A DNA stretch of 64,000 nt, taken from positions 3,472,001 to 3,536,000 of the forward strand of contig NZ_CP010817.1 in NCBI RefSeq assembly GCF_000833025.1, in the 5' to 3' direction. The notes under the pieces are model-generated. The model was given only the letters and a program-made list of their open reading frames with translations, was not told the origin of the DNA and ran no database searches. Source of the DNA: Myroides profundi. Lineage in GTDB: Bacteria; Bacteroidota; Bacteroidia; Flavobacteriales; Flavobacteriaceae. Position 1 is the first letter of the stretch; each line of letters starts with the position of its first letter. Shown here one piece after another: positions 37,754 to 47,738 of this stretch. Position numbers and translations under genes: made by a program.

Positions 37754-38299
37754 CTATAAAAAACACTCTTCACTATAGGTATAAGCATCTAGTGTAATAG
37801 GTATTTTATTAGCTTCTTTAAGATCGTGTTGTGCCTCATTATAACGCTCTACATCAGCATCTGCTTTAGGATCCTTTATACTTCCTAATATTCCATTGAT
37901 ACGGTCAAACTCGCGTTGTTGATCAGCTTTAAGATATGCTTCTGCTACTTTACATACTTCTTTAAAAGTTTTACCTCCTACTTCTTTTAAGAAAGCTGCA
38001 TCTGTCTTATCATGATCTATTCCATCGTCTTCTGTATAGATGACATTCATATTTCCGATGATTTGTATTGCCTTTTGAAGACGCAATTGATCTGCATCTC
38101 CTAAAGAAGTCATCATCTTATCTTCTGACTCCATGTAGGCATCCATATTGTCTGCGGCTAACTTTAAGTCAGCTGTCTCTGACTGTACTTGAGGAGTCAC
38201 GATTTGAGTCTCTTCTACTACTTCTGTTTTCACCTCTTTATCCTTGCAACTAACTGTTAAAAGTGCTAGTGCAAATAATGTAATTCCTACTTTTTTCAT
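37754..38299 (-). CDS. unknown lipoprotein
   Basis: The 181 residues have a lipoprotein signal peptide (MKKVGITLFALALLTVSC, lipidated Cys18). A short acidic/Val-Thr linker follows, then a soluble helical domain (LKLAADNMDAYMESEDKMM, LRLQKAIQIIGNMNVIY). No family recognised. It has its own promoter (TACATTTG at 38318-38325). Confidence 0.75.
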   Translation of the reverse strand: MKKVGITLFALALLTVSCKDKEVKTEVVEETQIVTPQVQSETADLKLAADNMDAYMESEDKMMTSLGDADQLRLQKAIQIIGNMNVIYTEDDGIDHDKTDAAFLKEVGGKTFKEVCKVAEAYLKADQQREFDRINGILGSIKDPKADADVERYNEAQHDLKEANKIPITLDAYTYSEECFL

Positions 38300-38317
38300 A
38301 CCTATTGATTAATACGA

Positions 38318-38349
38318 CAAATGTAAAAATATACCAAGTAAATATACAA
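38318..38349 (-). promoter_or_regulatory. promoter of the lipoprotein gene at 37754
   Basis: On the minus strand TTG at 38349-38347, 21 bases, TACATTTG at 38325-38318, then 18 bases to the ATG. Confidence 0.6.
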
Positions 38350-38396
38350 TAGCTATAAACAGCTATTTTACACTCCAAAAAAGAAAGGAGAGATAA

Positions 38397-38419
38397 TCAA
38401 TACCTCTCCCTTCACCAAA
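38397..38419 (-). terminator. probable terminator after the pirin gene
   Basis: On the minus strand GGAGAG and CTCTCC pair across 11 bases, followed by TTTCTTTTTT. Short stem. Confidence 0.45.
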
Positions 38420-38469
38420 ACAAAACCACTATAAAAATATAGTCTCCTTACTTATTATGAAATTTATTA

Positions 38470-39342
38470 TTATGCTAGATCTCCAAACTTCCCAGAGTTA
38501 AAGTCATCTACTGCTTGTACTAACTCATCTGTTGTATTCATTACGAATGGTCCATAATGTGCGATTGGTTCATTTAAAGGCTCTCCTGAGATTACTAAGA
38601 CTACAGCATCTTTAGTAACTTCTACTGTAAACTCTTCTCCTTCTCTCTCCATATGAGCCACATGATCTGTAGCTACTACTGTTCCATTTACTTTTACTTC
38701 ACCTTCTAACACTAACAATAAAGTAGTGTACCCTGAAGGAAAGCTAAAGTTAGTACTTGTACCTACTTTTGCTTTTAAATTGTACATATGAATAGGTGAG
38801 AATGTAGAAGCTGTACCTTTAGTTCCATTATAGTCTCCTGCTATCACTTCAATTACCCCTTCACCGTTAGGCAATGTATATTTGGCCATTTTATCATGTT
38901 CTATTGCTTGATATTTAGCAGGCCCTTTTTTATCCTCTCTCTTTAAGTTTACCCATAACTGTACCATTTGAAACTCACCACCTGTTTTACTCCATTCTGT
39001 TTCATGAAACTCTTTGTGTAAAACTCCTGACGCTGCAGTCATCCACTGTACATCACCTTCTCCTATGATACCTCCACCACCGCTGCTATCTCCATGCTCT
39101 ACACGTCCTTTATATGCTATTGTAACAGTTTCAAATCCTTTATGTGTGTGTACTCCTACTCCTCTTGGGATTTCTGAAGGTCCAAATGTGTATTTAGAAT
39201 TATAATCAAACATGATGAAAGGATCCATCTGTTGCATATTCATATTAGGCATACTTGGAATAAAGTTGTGCACTCTAAAACCATCTCCTACAAAGTGTGC
39301 TGGTTGTGGTTTTACTACTTGTTTAATATTTCTTGTTTTCAT
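38470..39342 (-). CDS. pirin family protein (bicupin)
   Basis: Pirins are cytoplasmic metal-binding bicupins; some have quercetinase activity. The 290 residues have the N-terminal pirin signature DPFIMFDYNSKYTFGPSEIP, GVGVHTHKGFETVTIAYKG with metal-ligand histidines, and VLHKEFHE. A C-terminal cupin contains VLEGEVKVNG. Length fits. A TAAATTTG promoter element is seen at 39364-39371. Biological role unknown. Confidence 0.92.
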   Translation of the reverse strand: MKTRNIKQVVKPQPAHFVGDGFRVHNFIPSMPNMNMQQMDPFIMFDYNSKYTFGPSEIPRGVGVHTHKGFETVTIAYKGRVEHGDSSGGGGIIGEGDVQWMTAASGVLHKEFHETEWSKTGGEFQMVQLWVNLKREDKKGPAKYQAIEHDKMAKYTLPNGEGVIEVIAGDYNGTKGTASTFSPIHMYNLKAKVGTSTNFSFPSGYTTLLLVLEGEVKVNGTVVATDHVAHMEREGEEFTVEVTKDAVVLVISGEPLNEPIAHYGPFVMNTTDELVQAVDDFNSGKFGDLA

Positions 39343-39426
39343 ATCTCTTTGTTTTTTGTATTACAAATTTACAACCTCATCACCCCTTAAACACTTAACC
39401 TACAACAAGAAGTATACCTCATAAAA

Positions 39427-39454
39427 AAGGAGGTTTACCTCAGCAAACCTCCTT
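39427..39454 (-). terminator. terminator after the alpha-2-macroglobulin gene
   Basis: AAGGAGGTTT/AAACCTCCTT with loop ACCTCAGC (plus-strand). On the minus strand it is followed by TTTTTT. The loop sequence recurs in the terminator at 48126-48153. Confidence 0.9.
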
Positions 39455-39475
39455 CTGTTTATTTATCTAGCTACA

Positions 39476-42400
39476 CTAGTTCTTAATCTCTACTCGTATA
39501 CCTTCGCTATGAGTACTTAGCTCTGGTGCGTACATACTCTGCATGGTTGTAATACCATTCGAGAATTGACCACTTACATTAGCTCTTAACTCATACTCGA
39601 ACACATAACTTCCTTTTCTCAATCTCGATATAAAGAAGTTCGTAGATGCGTCCCTCGTTTCTTCATAGTATCCGAACTCTCCTTTCCATCTATACCCTGA
39701 TAATACATTCGTAGGTTCAAAGCCACTAGCACGCATATCTTTTAAGTGAACATAGTCCATATCCCTATCTGCACTTATCTCTAAACGTACTGTCACTACA
39801 TCACCTACTTTAATTGGAGACTCTTTAGTGATTTCACGTAGTACTTGACCTTTCTCTGTATTCGCTTTTATATATAACTTTTTAGTTAACTTAATACCTG
39901 TCTCTGCAGCATTAATAGCGTCTAAATCTTCGAAGTACTGCCAATACATCGCGCCATAAGCAATACCAGGAGATGTCTTATTTACTTCTACAACACCTTT
40001 TTTAGCTGTCAGCTCTGCTTTAGTCCAACTCTGTTTGATATAACCACTACCTGCCTGAGCATTTGCTTCTGTGTCTATAGGATATCCTCCTACTTTTACT
40101 TCAAGACCTTGCTCTGCATCTAACCAAGACTTACCTGTATTTAATAAGGCATATACAGCCTTTGTAGTTGCTTTAGTAGATCTCCATCCAGTAGTTTGTT
40201 TATTCTTTAGTAACCAAACTTTCATCTGTTCTATCGCATTAGCGTATTTCTCTTTATTTACCTCGTTGGTAGCTTCTAGAATTGCTACTTGGGTTTCGAT
40301 AGGAGCCTGATACCATAACCATCCTGCAGTATTATTCTTCCAATACATTCCCATCTCATCAGACTCTACTGCTGTCTCCATAATCCCCTTAACAATACTC
40401 TCTGCCTTTTTATCAGAACCAAATCTCTTAGCTATCACAGCTCGTATAGCCTCTTGATAAAGATTATTAGCAGGTTTCTCACTCTCGATACTTTGACGAA
40501 TAGCTGTTATCATAGGAGAGTATTTCTCATTAATACCGAAGTCTCCTATAAAGTAACTACGTGCGTATAAATAATGTGTACCTAAACTAGGTACTTTACC
40601 CTTCACACCAAACTTCACTTGCTCTTCATAATCTTTGTATTGTGCTTGATCCATATATTCTATTGCTCTCTTTAGCATCGAAATATAATTCACATCACTT
40701 GCCCAAGGCGCATCCATTGCACCTATGCGTTTCAGATTACCAAAACCTTCTACAATAGTTTGTGTAATATAGTTATCTGATTTTCCTCCTTTAAACCAAG
40801 AGAATCCCCCATCTTCGTTTTGTTGCTCGATTAACTTATCAATATCCGACTGAAGATCATATTGCATTTTATTCAAATCAAACAAGACTGCCATACGCTT
40901 CATTTGTTCAGCCTCACTTGTTGCTTCTCTCACCCATGGTGACTCAGCTAACAGTATACTCTTCAACTCTTGATTCTGTTCTAACTTAGAAGACATTTCT
41001 CCTTTTACATTCCATTGATCAAAGACAGTCTTAATCTTAGGATTGTCATTTAATATCTTCGTTGCAACAGCATTAGCAAACACTTTACTAAACACTTGCT
41101 CTGAACTATCATAAGGATATTCTTGTAAATATGGTAAAGCAAACACAGCATTCCAAATCGGATTAGTCGTTAACTCTAATGTCAATTTATGATTCTGCAG
41201 TGTATTGCTTCTATTCGCTTCATACTCTTTAAACTTGAATATCTTATTCTGTCCTTCTTTGATATAGATAGGCATTGTCTCTGTTACTAGCATTCTATTA
41301 GTCAATACTGGTAGTACAGACTCTTCTCCATCACTATAATTATCTGACACAGCTACTATTCTACACGATACTACATCTACGCTATTCGGAACTTCTATAT
41401 CCCAACTTACAGCACTTGACTCCTCCTTATTGACAGAGAACTCTCCTGTTTTTTCTACCAACAACTCATTCGTATAAGCATTAAACAGTTGAAGAGTAGC
41501 TTTACCTTTTCTATTAGCATCAGATAGATTAACTACTTTAGTAGATAAAGTTAGCTTATCTCCTTGTCGTAAGAAACGAGGTAAGTTAGGCACTACCATT
41601 AACTCTTTTTGAGTTACTACTTCTTTTTCTGCATAGTCACTACGCAAATCCTTAGTATGAGCAAATGCCATAAACTTCCATTTAGTCAAAGCTTCAGGCA
41701 TTGTGAACTCAAACTTCACATCACCATTCTCATCTGTCTTTAGTGTAGGGTAAAAGAAAGCTGTCTCTTGTAAGTTTTTACGAACAGTCGGTGCAGGAGC
41801 ATCTGTTTTTTCTACACTGTTACCACCATTACTTACGTCCTTAGACTCAATCATAGGAGCACTTTCTTTAAACTCCTCTTGAGATGAAAGTTTAGGAGCA
41901 ACAATATTTTCAGCCATTGCATCTCCACTCGTAGCACTCACCTTACTCATCCCTCTCACTCGCATTGTTCCAGAACCAATTCTAACTTTAGGTTGGAAGT
42001 TTAAGCCGTAAGTATTAAATACGATTGGTCTATCTATTATAAACTTAATATAATCTACTGTCTCACTTGCTAATGAATTAAAGTAACTTATTCCCTTGAT
42101 ATTACTAAAATCATACATACTAAACGAAGGTCTGTTGTAATAATGTACAGGAACCTTAAGAGTAGTATTTAGACTATGTGATACGAACTGATCTAAAGAA
42201 GCATCATACATAGTAGCCAATATTTCAGACACCACTTGCTCCTTCTCTTTCCCTTTTACTTTTAAAGACCACTTTTCTTTAGCTCCTGGTTCTACCTTAT
42301 CTCTAAAAGACTCAATAACTAAAGACAGTTTACTCTCTTCTCCTTTTAGAGCAACACTAGCCGCGTCTTGTGCTACTATATTGTGTTTTAATGCTAAGGC

Positions 42401-45367
42401 ATAAACATCTACTACCTTATAATCCTGTTTAATAGGAATATCTATTGACGAACCTCTCTTATTGATCTTCATCACTTTTTGATAAACCTGTTTACCGTTT
42501 GCTTTTACTTCTACGAATGCATACGTATTATTCTCAGCACTGCGTATCTCTACACTAGCCTTATCTCCTACTTTATATACTTTGTCCTCTGCTTTTAATT
42601 CCACTAAGACCTTTGAAGACTCTTTTGACTCCTCATTTCTTAATGTAAAGCGTTTCTCTATCTCATTCTTCTCACCGTTCTCATATACATATCCCTTAAC
42701 AATATAAGCACCTGAAGACAATTGTTTAGCTCCCTTAAATACAACCTCTTTTGTATCTGCTGTATTAAATGATGTACTAAACACAGAATTACCTATTCCC
42801 CACTGTGCAGTGTCTTTCTCATCTCCGTAATCTAAATGAGGGAATAAAGAGATAAACTCATTGTAATCATACAACTTATAATCTCCTTTATCCAAACCAA
42901 AATTATCAGAGATACGCTCAGGATTAGGAGCTAATAAAGGGAATATACTTAACTCCCCTTGAGAAGCATAGTCTATCCCATTTAGGTTCTTCGTGCTAAT
43001 CGTAAACTTACTCAAATCCTTTACTGTAGAAATAAAAGGAAGATTAACAGCTAGCTCTATATTCTTCTCTCCTACTACAACATCTATACTACTGCTATGT
43101 GTTTCTCCATTCTGGTCTATTACATCTGCATAGATATAATAAGTAAAGGTACGAGGCAGCTTACTTTCTTTTTCTTCTTTAGGCAACGCCTTAAAGCTGA
43201 TAGTAAACTTTCCTTTCTCATCCGTTATTGTCTCTCCCTGAATCATTGTCTCAGGATTCAAATATCTACTTGGATAGTAAGGTCCACATATCCAATAAGG
43301 CCATATCTCTTGTCGTTCTACTCTATAGACTACTTTTGCCTTATCTATATTAGCCCCTAAGAAAGCCTTTGCACTTCCTTCTACTATTACCTCCTCATTT
43401 AGCTTATAGATCTCTTTAGGTTTTTCGAACTCTACTTCAAACTTCGGACGCTTATATTCTTCTACTGATAGATGGCTCCATCCAACAGTCTCCTCTCCTA
43501 ATATGACCTCTACACTATAATTACCTAATCTACCTACAGATGGTAATACAAACTGTCCATTGACAGAACCAAACTCATTGGTCAACAGTTGTTGTGTAGT
43601 CAATTCCTTTCCATTAGGATCATATAGCTTTATAGATACTTGTGCCTTAGCTACGACTTGTTCACTTAGTTTACTCTTTTTAGAAACTATAGATTTAAAA
43701 TACAGGACTTGTCCTGGTCTATAGATACCTCTATCTGTTAGTACAGTCGCTTTATACTGTACATTATCTTCTTTTTCTTCTTGCTGATAACGATTATAGA
43801 CATAAGAAGAATAATATACCTCTTCCCCTTTTATATTAGCATAGAGATATCGATCATATTTAGCAAAATCAAGATTAGCTTCTCCATTCGAGTCTGTCAT
43901 TATCACCGTTTCCCAATAATTACTATTAGTTCGCTTCTCGTCTTCATTAGCGATGTGAATACTAATATTGCTTAATGGCTTACCCGTTCTTCTATTATAA
44001 GCACGTAATTTCCCTTCGCTTATTTCTATAATATTAGGTGTCACATTGACAAGGCTCACTTGTACATCAGACTCTCCTTCTTTGATTTGGTCAAAAGGAA
44101 CATTAGAAAATGCTATAAAATACCTACCTGCCTCTAACGGATGTAGTGCCACCACAGTCTTGTGCATTTCATAATCAGAGAAGGTACTCAACTGCAATGC
44201 ATAAGTATCTATAGAAGTATATTCCTTATCTAATCTGTTATAGGCCTCTATCCCCTTATGAAAGGGTACGTTGTTACTTCTCTTAGCCTGGTTGTTCTTA
44301 TACACGCGTACATATACCTTATCCCCATTCTGATGTCCTATGCTCACAGGTATAGCCTGATTATCTAATACATACTTATTGATATTATAAGTGTATTGTT
44401 TGCGTTCTGTATACTTCTTCAGTGTACTTAAGTTCTCTGCCGTCTTGGTATTAGGAAATAACTTTAAAGCCTTATCTATTAGAGCTACTAGTTCTACTCC
44501 ATTTAGATAATTAGCATACCCCTCGTACACAAGAGGCTCATTAGGATACGCTGCTAATAAGCTTTCAAACTTCTCTTTTCTATCCTCACTAGATTCTATA
44601 GTAGCTGCTAGATACATCTCTACATACACATAGAGTGTAGGATCATTCTTTACTTTTACATCTTTTAGAAGAGATGTTTTTAACTCTTCCTTCTTTTGCT
44701 CTAGTGTTCTACGTTCTTCATCTGACAAATCAAATGAGTTATACTGTAGATTATCTAAATAATTTAGACGCAATGCATCATACACTGTCAGTTTAGTCCT
44801 ATTAACACCTAAGTTAGAAACATTAGAGCTAAACATATCTCCCCAATTACCAATAGACTCACCTTGCTCTTTAGAAGCTAGAGCAAGACCACTTTGATAA
44901 TACTTTTCTATTTCTTTCTTAAACTCTTCAGCAGTCCAGTACGCGATACCCGAAGCTGTACTTTGTTCTAAAGTTGTTCTGCCTCTGAGTTTATACTTAT
45001 TCGCAGTGTAATAAAGCTTAAATATCTCAGCGATATATGTGTCAATAATAGCCTTATTAATTCCTTTAGCGTTTCTTCTTTCTTCAGCGAATTGTTTAAT
45101 GATTGTATTGACATCATACTTATCATCTTCACTGACTAAGATATTTACTCTTGCCTCATAGAACATTGCTTTGATCATACTAGGATAGTCATTGTGTCTT
45201 TTAGACAACTTCTTTACTTCCTGTATATTTGGCAACATGCTCTTTACCTCAGCATTCTCTTCTTGTTTCTGAATAATATTCCACAACTCCTGTATTCTCC
45301 CATTCGAGCTTTGTCCAAAGCCGATCATCGGAGCAAGAATCATAAGATACAAACCTAACTTCTTCAT
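39476..45367 (-). CDS. alpha-2-macroglobulin family protein lacking the thioester Cys
   Basis: The 1963 residues have a signal peptide ending GFGQ (about 1-19). An N-terminal helical part (to about 330) precedes macroglobulin domains including MG2 (VLTDRGIYRPGQVLYF, about 540-555). The alpha-2-macroglobulin core has FFYPTLKTDENGDVKFEF near 1200 and a C-terminal complement-like helical domain. Bacterial A2Ms trap proteases in the periplasm through a CxEQ thioester. Here the site reads YDSSEQ (residues 1419-1424), with Ser1421 where the Cys should be. Covalent trapping is therefore unlikely. No lipobox, so it is probably periplasmic. Ends in its own terminator. Confidence 0.92.
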   Translation of the reverse strand: MKKLGLYLMILAPMIGFGQSSNGRIQELWNIIQKQEENAEVKSMLPNIQEVKKLSKRHNDYPSMIKAMFYEARVNILVSEDDKYDVNTIIKQFAEERRNAKGINKAIIDTYIAEIFKLYYTANKYKLRGRTTLEQSTASGIAYWTAEEFKKEIEKYYQSGLALASKEQGESIGNWGDMFSSNVSNLGVNRTKLTVYDALRLNYLDNLQYNSFDLSDEERRTLEQKKEELKTSLLKDVKVKNDPTLYVYVEMYLAATIESSEDRKEKFESLLAAYPNEPLVYEGYANYLNGVELVALIDKALKLFPNTKTAENLSTLKKYTERKQYTYNINKYVLDNQAIPVSIGHQNGDKVYVRVYKNNQAKRSNNVPFHKGIEAYNRLDKEYTSIDTYALQLSTFSDYEMHKTVVALHPLEAGRYFIAFSNVPFDQIKEGESDVQVSLVNVTPNIIEISEGKLRAYNRRTGKPLSNISIHIANEDEKRTNSNYWETVIMTDSNGEANLDFAKYDRYLYANIKGEEVYYSSYVYNRYQQEEKEDNVQYKATVLTDRGIYRPGQVLYFKSIVSKKSKLSEQVVAKAQVSIKLYDPNGKELTTQQLLTNEFGSVNGQFVLPSVGRLGNYSVEVILGEETVGWSHLSVEEYKRPKFEVEFEKPKEIYKLNEEVIVEGSAKAFLGANIDKAKVVYRVERQEIWPYWICGPYYPSRYLNPETMIQGETITDEKGKFTISFKALPKEEKESKLPRTFTYYIYADVIDQNGETHSSSIDVVVGEKNIELAVNLPFISTVKDLSKFTISTKNLNGIDYASQGELSIFPLLAPNPERISDNFGLDKGDYKLYDYNEFISLFPHLDYGDEKDTAQWGIGNSVFSTSFNTADTKEVVFKGAKQLSSGAYIVKGYVYENGEKNEIEKRFTLRNEESKESSKVLVELKAEDKVYKVGDKASVEIRSAENNTYAFVEVKANGKQVYQKVMKINKRGSSIDIPIKQDYKVVDVYALALKHNIVAQDAASVALKGEESKLSLVIESFRDKVEPGAKEKWSLKVKGKEKEQVVSEILATMYDASLDQFVSHSLNTTLKVPVHYYNRPSFSMYDFSNIKGISYFNSLASETVDYIKFIIDRPIVFNTYGLNFQPKVRIGSGTMRVRGMSKVSATSGDAMAENIVAPKLSSQEEFKESAPMIESKDVSNGGNSVEKTDAPAPTVRKNLQETAFFYPTLKTDENGDVKFEFTMPEALTKWKFMAFAHTKDLRSDYAEKEVVTQKELMVVPNLPRFLRQGDKLTLSTKVVNLSDANRKGKATLQLFNAYTNELLVEKTGEFSVNKEESSAVSWDIEVPNSVDVVSCRIVAVSDNYSDGEESVLPVLTNRMLVTETMPIYIKEGQNKIFKFKEYEANRSNTLQNHKLTLELTTNPIWNAVFALPYLQEYPYDSSEQVFSKVFANAVATKILNDNPKIKTVFDQWNVKGEMSSKLEQNQELKSILLAESPWVREATSEAEQMKRMAVLFDLNKMQYDLQSDIDKLIEQQNEDGGFSWFKGGKSDNYITQTIVEGFGNLKRIGAMDAPWASDVNYISMLKRAIEYMDQAQYKDYEEQVKFGVKGKVPSLGTHYLYARSYFIGDFGINEKYSPMITAIRQSIESEKPANNLYQEAIRAVIAKRFGSDKKAESIVKGIMETAVESDEMGMYWKNNTAGWLWYQAPIETQVAILEATNEVNKEKYANAIEQMKVWLLKNKQTTGWRSTKATTKAVYALLNTGKSWLDAEQGLEVKVGGYPIDTEANAQAGSGYIKQSWTKAELTAKKGVVEVNKTSPGIAYGAMYWQYFEDLDAINAAETGIKLTKKLYIKANTEKGQVLREITKESPIKVGDVVTVRLEISADRDMDYVHLKDMRASGFEPTNVLSGYRWKGEFGYYEETRDASTNFFISRLRKGSYVFEYELRANVSGQFSNGITTMQSMYAPELSTHSEGIRVEIKN

Positions 45368-45589
45368 AGTTTTATAATTGAATCCTTAAAGATAGAGTTT
45401 TTATAAATTACTTCTAAAAACTTGTACAGCAAATGATACAAAATAGTCGTTAACTCTACATTAAATAACGCCTACGGTTCTACTTTTTTCTAAACGTTTA
45501 TATAACCTAAGCTTCACAAACGCATAATGCGAATAACTTGTATAATGAGGCGTAATCGAAGTTACTTTGTGATATACAAAAACATCATT

Positions 45590-46540
45590 ATGAAAAGAAT
45601 TATTCTAAGCCTTATCTTATGTGTATCACTAGTATCATGCTCTAGCGATGACAATAAAGTAGAACAAAAAGAAAACAAAAAGTATCAAACTGAGAATGTC
45701 GTTTTATTAGTAATCGACGGACCTAGAATGACAGAAACATGGCAAGAAGCTACACAAGCACATATTCCTAACCGTATTGCTCTATTAAAAGAAGGTGTTT
45801 TTATCAGCAACTTTAGAAACAATGGACTAACGAATACTAACGCAGGACATACAGCTCTTATCACAGGTGTATATGACAGTATTAAGAATAACGGTAAAGA
45901 ACTTCCTACCAATCCTTCTGTGTTACAACAATGGTTAAAACAAACCAACAAAGACAGTAGCAAAGCTTGGGTTGTCGTATCTAAAGACAAACTAGAAGTA
46001 CTAAACAATACTAAGAACCCAGATTGGAATAATAAGTACATGCCTAAAGCAGATGCAGGAGTAGCTGGTAATGGTACAGGTTATAGAACAGATGAAGTAA
46101 CTATCGAGAACTTCAAAAAAGTAATCACAACTGACAAGCCTAATGTAGTTGTTATCAACTTAAAAGATGTAGATAGCTATGGGCATGCTAACAAATGGAA
46201 TGAATATATACAAGCTATCAAAACCACGGATCAAAGCATTAAAGATATATGGGATTTCTTACAATCTCAACCTGACTATAAAGGCAAAACAACACTAATG
46301 GTATCAAATGACCATGGTCGTCACTTAGATGGAGTAAAAGATTCTTTTGTTAACCATGGAGATGCTTGTCTAGGATGTCGTCATATCGAATTCTTCGCTA
46401 TGGGGCCAGACTTTAAACAAAATACAACAATCAGTACAGGTAGTTATGAGCAAATAGATGTAGCTAATACAATGGCTGAACTATTAGGTATAAAACTAGA
46501 ATACAGTAAAGGAAAAGTGATAAAAGATATCTTTAAGTAA
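45590..46540 (+). CDS. lipoprotein of the sulfatase / alkaline phosphatase superfamily
   Basis: With ATG 45590 it has 316 residues starting MKRIILSLILCVSLVSCSS (lipidated Cys17). Upstream in-frame codons to 45527 are rejected because they precede the signal peptide. The fold markers are VVLLVIDGPRMTETW (metal Asp), NTNAGHTALITGVYD (Thr/Ser nucleophile region), VVINLKDVDSYGHAN and LMVSNDHGRHLDG (metal Asp-His). There is also a C-terminal NHGDACLGCRHIEFFAMGP. It resembles type I phosphodiesterase/sulfatase-like enzymes; substrate unknown. Ends in a bidirectional terminator. Confidence 0.85.
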   Translation: MKRIILSLILCVSLVSCSSDDNKVEQKENKKYQTENVVLLVIDGPRMTETWQEATQAHIPNRIALLKEGVFISNFRNNGLTNTNAGHTALITGVYDSIKNNGKELPTNPSVLQQWLKQTNKDSSKAWVVVSKDKLEVLNNTKNPDWNNKYMPKADAGVAGNGTGYRTDEVTIENFKKVITTDKPNVVVINLKDVDSYGHANKWNEYIQAIKTTDQSIKDIWDFLQSQPDYKGKTTLMVSNDHGRHLDGVKDSFVNHGDACLGCRHIEFFAMGPDFKQNTTISTGSYEQIDVANTMAELLGIKLEYSKGKVIKDIFK

Positions 46541-46560
46541 GTCTATACTTTATTTCAACA

Positions 46561-46597
46561 AAAAGAGCTATTAGAGAGAATCTCCAATAGCTCTTTT
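46561..46597. terminator. bidirectional terminator
   Basis: AAAAGAGCTATT (46561-46572) and AATAGCTCTTTT (46586-46597), followed by TTT, between convergent genes. Confidence 0.88.
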
Positions 46598-46616
46598 TTT
46601 AGTTATAAGTAATAAT

Positions 46617-47003
46617 TTATTTTATTGGTAACAAAGGATCCACAAAGGCAATAACAGGTCTAACATATAGCTTTCTATCCCTAATAAAGCCCACATCACT
46701 CACTTGTCCTTCTACAAGTACTTTCACTGATGTTACTCCTCCAGGACTTACATTAAAGTCTTCTGACTTATACTTTTTATCCTCTACAGTAGTTAGTTCT
46801 AGATATCCCTTTAATTGGTTTGTAGTAACAGACTTCACATTGTACATGAACTGACTATACATTTTTGAATCTCTTTGTATAACAGTATGAATCACATATT
46901 CTGTATAAGCATCTTTATCATTACTCTTAAGTCCATTGTCATCTGATGAGCAACTAACTAATAATAGCATCATCATGATCATAGACATCAATATCTTATT
47001 CAT
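46617..47003 (-). CDS. small unknown lipoprotein (paralogue of the 47108 gene)
   Basis: With ATG 47003 it has 128 residues starting MNKILMSMIMMMLLLVSCSSDD (lipobox LVSC). The longer frame to 47051 is rejected because it adds a Cys-rich stretch before the signal peptide. The mature part resembles the next gene: GYLELTTVEDKKYKSEDFNV against GYVEVVTINNEKIKSDRFSL, a beta-rich domain. Function unknown. Confidence 0.7.
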   Translation of the reverse strand: MNKILMSMIMMMLLLVSCSSDDNGLKSNDKDAYTEYVIHTVIQRDSKMYSQFMYNVKSVTTNQLKGYLELTTVEDKKYKSEDFNVSPGGVTSVKVLVEGQVSDVGFIRDRKLYVRPVIAFVDPLLPIK

Positions 47004-47107
47004 AAAGCAATTTTTATTACAAAGAAACTGCACAAACAAAACAAGACACAATGCTTTAACACTACACCAACATTAAGTATCCCATTTGTATATAACCTGT
47101 AGATGAT

Positions 47108-47539
47108 CTATCCTGCCTTTGGAAATTTATACATAGGTGGATTAAAGAAATCTCTTGAAGGCATTCCCTTATTCGGAAATGCATCAAAGTTGATAGGGGT
47201 AGCATACACTTTATAGCTCTTTACATAATCTCTTTCAACTACTACTCCTTCTTTCTTCACTAAAACTTCTCTATGTTCTCCCATATTAAGAGAAAATCTA
47301 TCCGACTTTATCTTCTCATTATTTATAGTAACTACTTCTACATACCCTTGCATAGGTGTACGCACTTTAGATCTAATAGTAAAATAAAAATTAGTGTACT
47401 CCTTAGCTTTTCTAGTTTCTACAGATGTACCATTGTACTGAATACTGACATCTTTATTGTTTACTTCTAAATCTTCTTTTGAACATCCAGTAACAAAAAC
47501 CATGACTAACATCATGATAACCAAACTTATATTTTTCAT
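47108..47539 (-). CDS. small unknown lipoprotein (paralogue of the 46617 gene)
   Basis: The 143 residues start MKNISLVIMMLVMVFVTGCS (lipidated Cys19). A single beta-rich domain contains NFYFTIRSKVRTPMQGYVEV. It keeps order and spacing with its neighbour downstream, so the two probably arose by tandem duplication. No known family. The final residues are Pro/Phe-rich. Confidence 0.7.
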   Translation of the reverse strand: MKNISLVIMMLVMVFVTGCSKEDLEVNNKDVSIQYNGTSVETRKAKEYTNFYFTIRSKVRTPMQGYVEVVTINNEKIKSDRFSLNMGEHREVLVKKEGVVVERDYVKSYKVYATPINFDAFPNKGMPSRDFFNPPMYKFPKAG

Positions 47540-47738
47540 GTTATTATTATTTTAGGGCGTCAAAGTAAAATAAAAACAACAAAAGTTTATACCAAAAAAA
47601 TATTATTTAACGTAAATACAAAACAGAAAACAATAAAATTAAGATTAAAAAATATAGTTTATTAAAATAGCCATCAAAAACCAACCACCAATACTAGAAA
47701 CTAAATATAAAAACTAGTTTACACTAATATAAAACTCA
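47540..47738. other. AT-rich intergenic region
   Basis: About 200 bases, strongly A-rich, with no gene. It contains the likely promoter of the minus-strand lipoprotein (TTTACTTTGAC about 20 bases before its ATG, one base short of the TAnnTTTG spacing). Confidence 0.4.

Noticed and set aside
39476..45367. A type IX secretion cargo role for the alpha-2-macroglobulin homologue.
   Set aside because: The C-terminus ends in an ordinary macroglobulin fold with no recognisable sorting domain.
45527..45589. Longer N-terminus of the alkaline-phosphatase-like lipoprotein.
   Set aside because: It would place 21 polar residues before a standard lipoprotein signal peptide.
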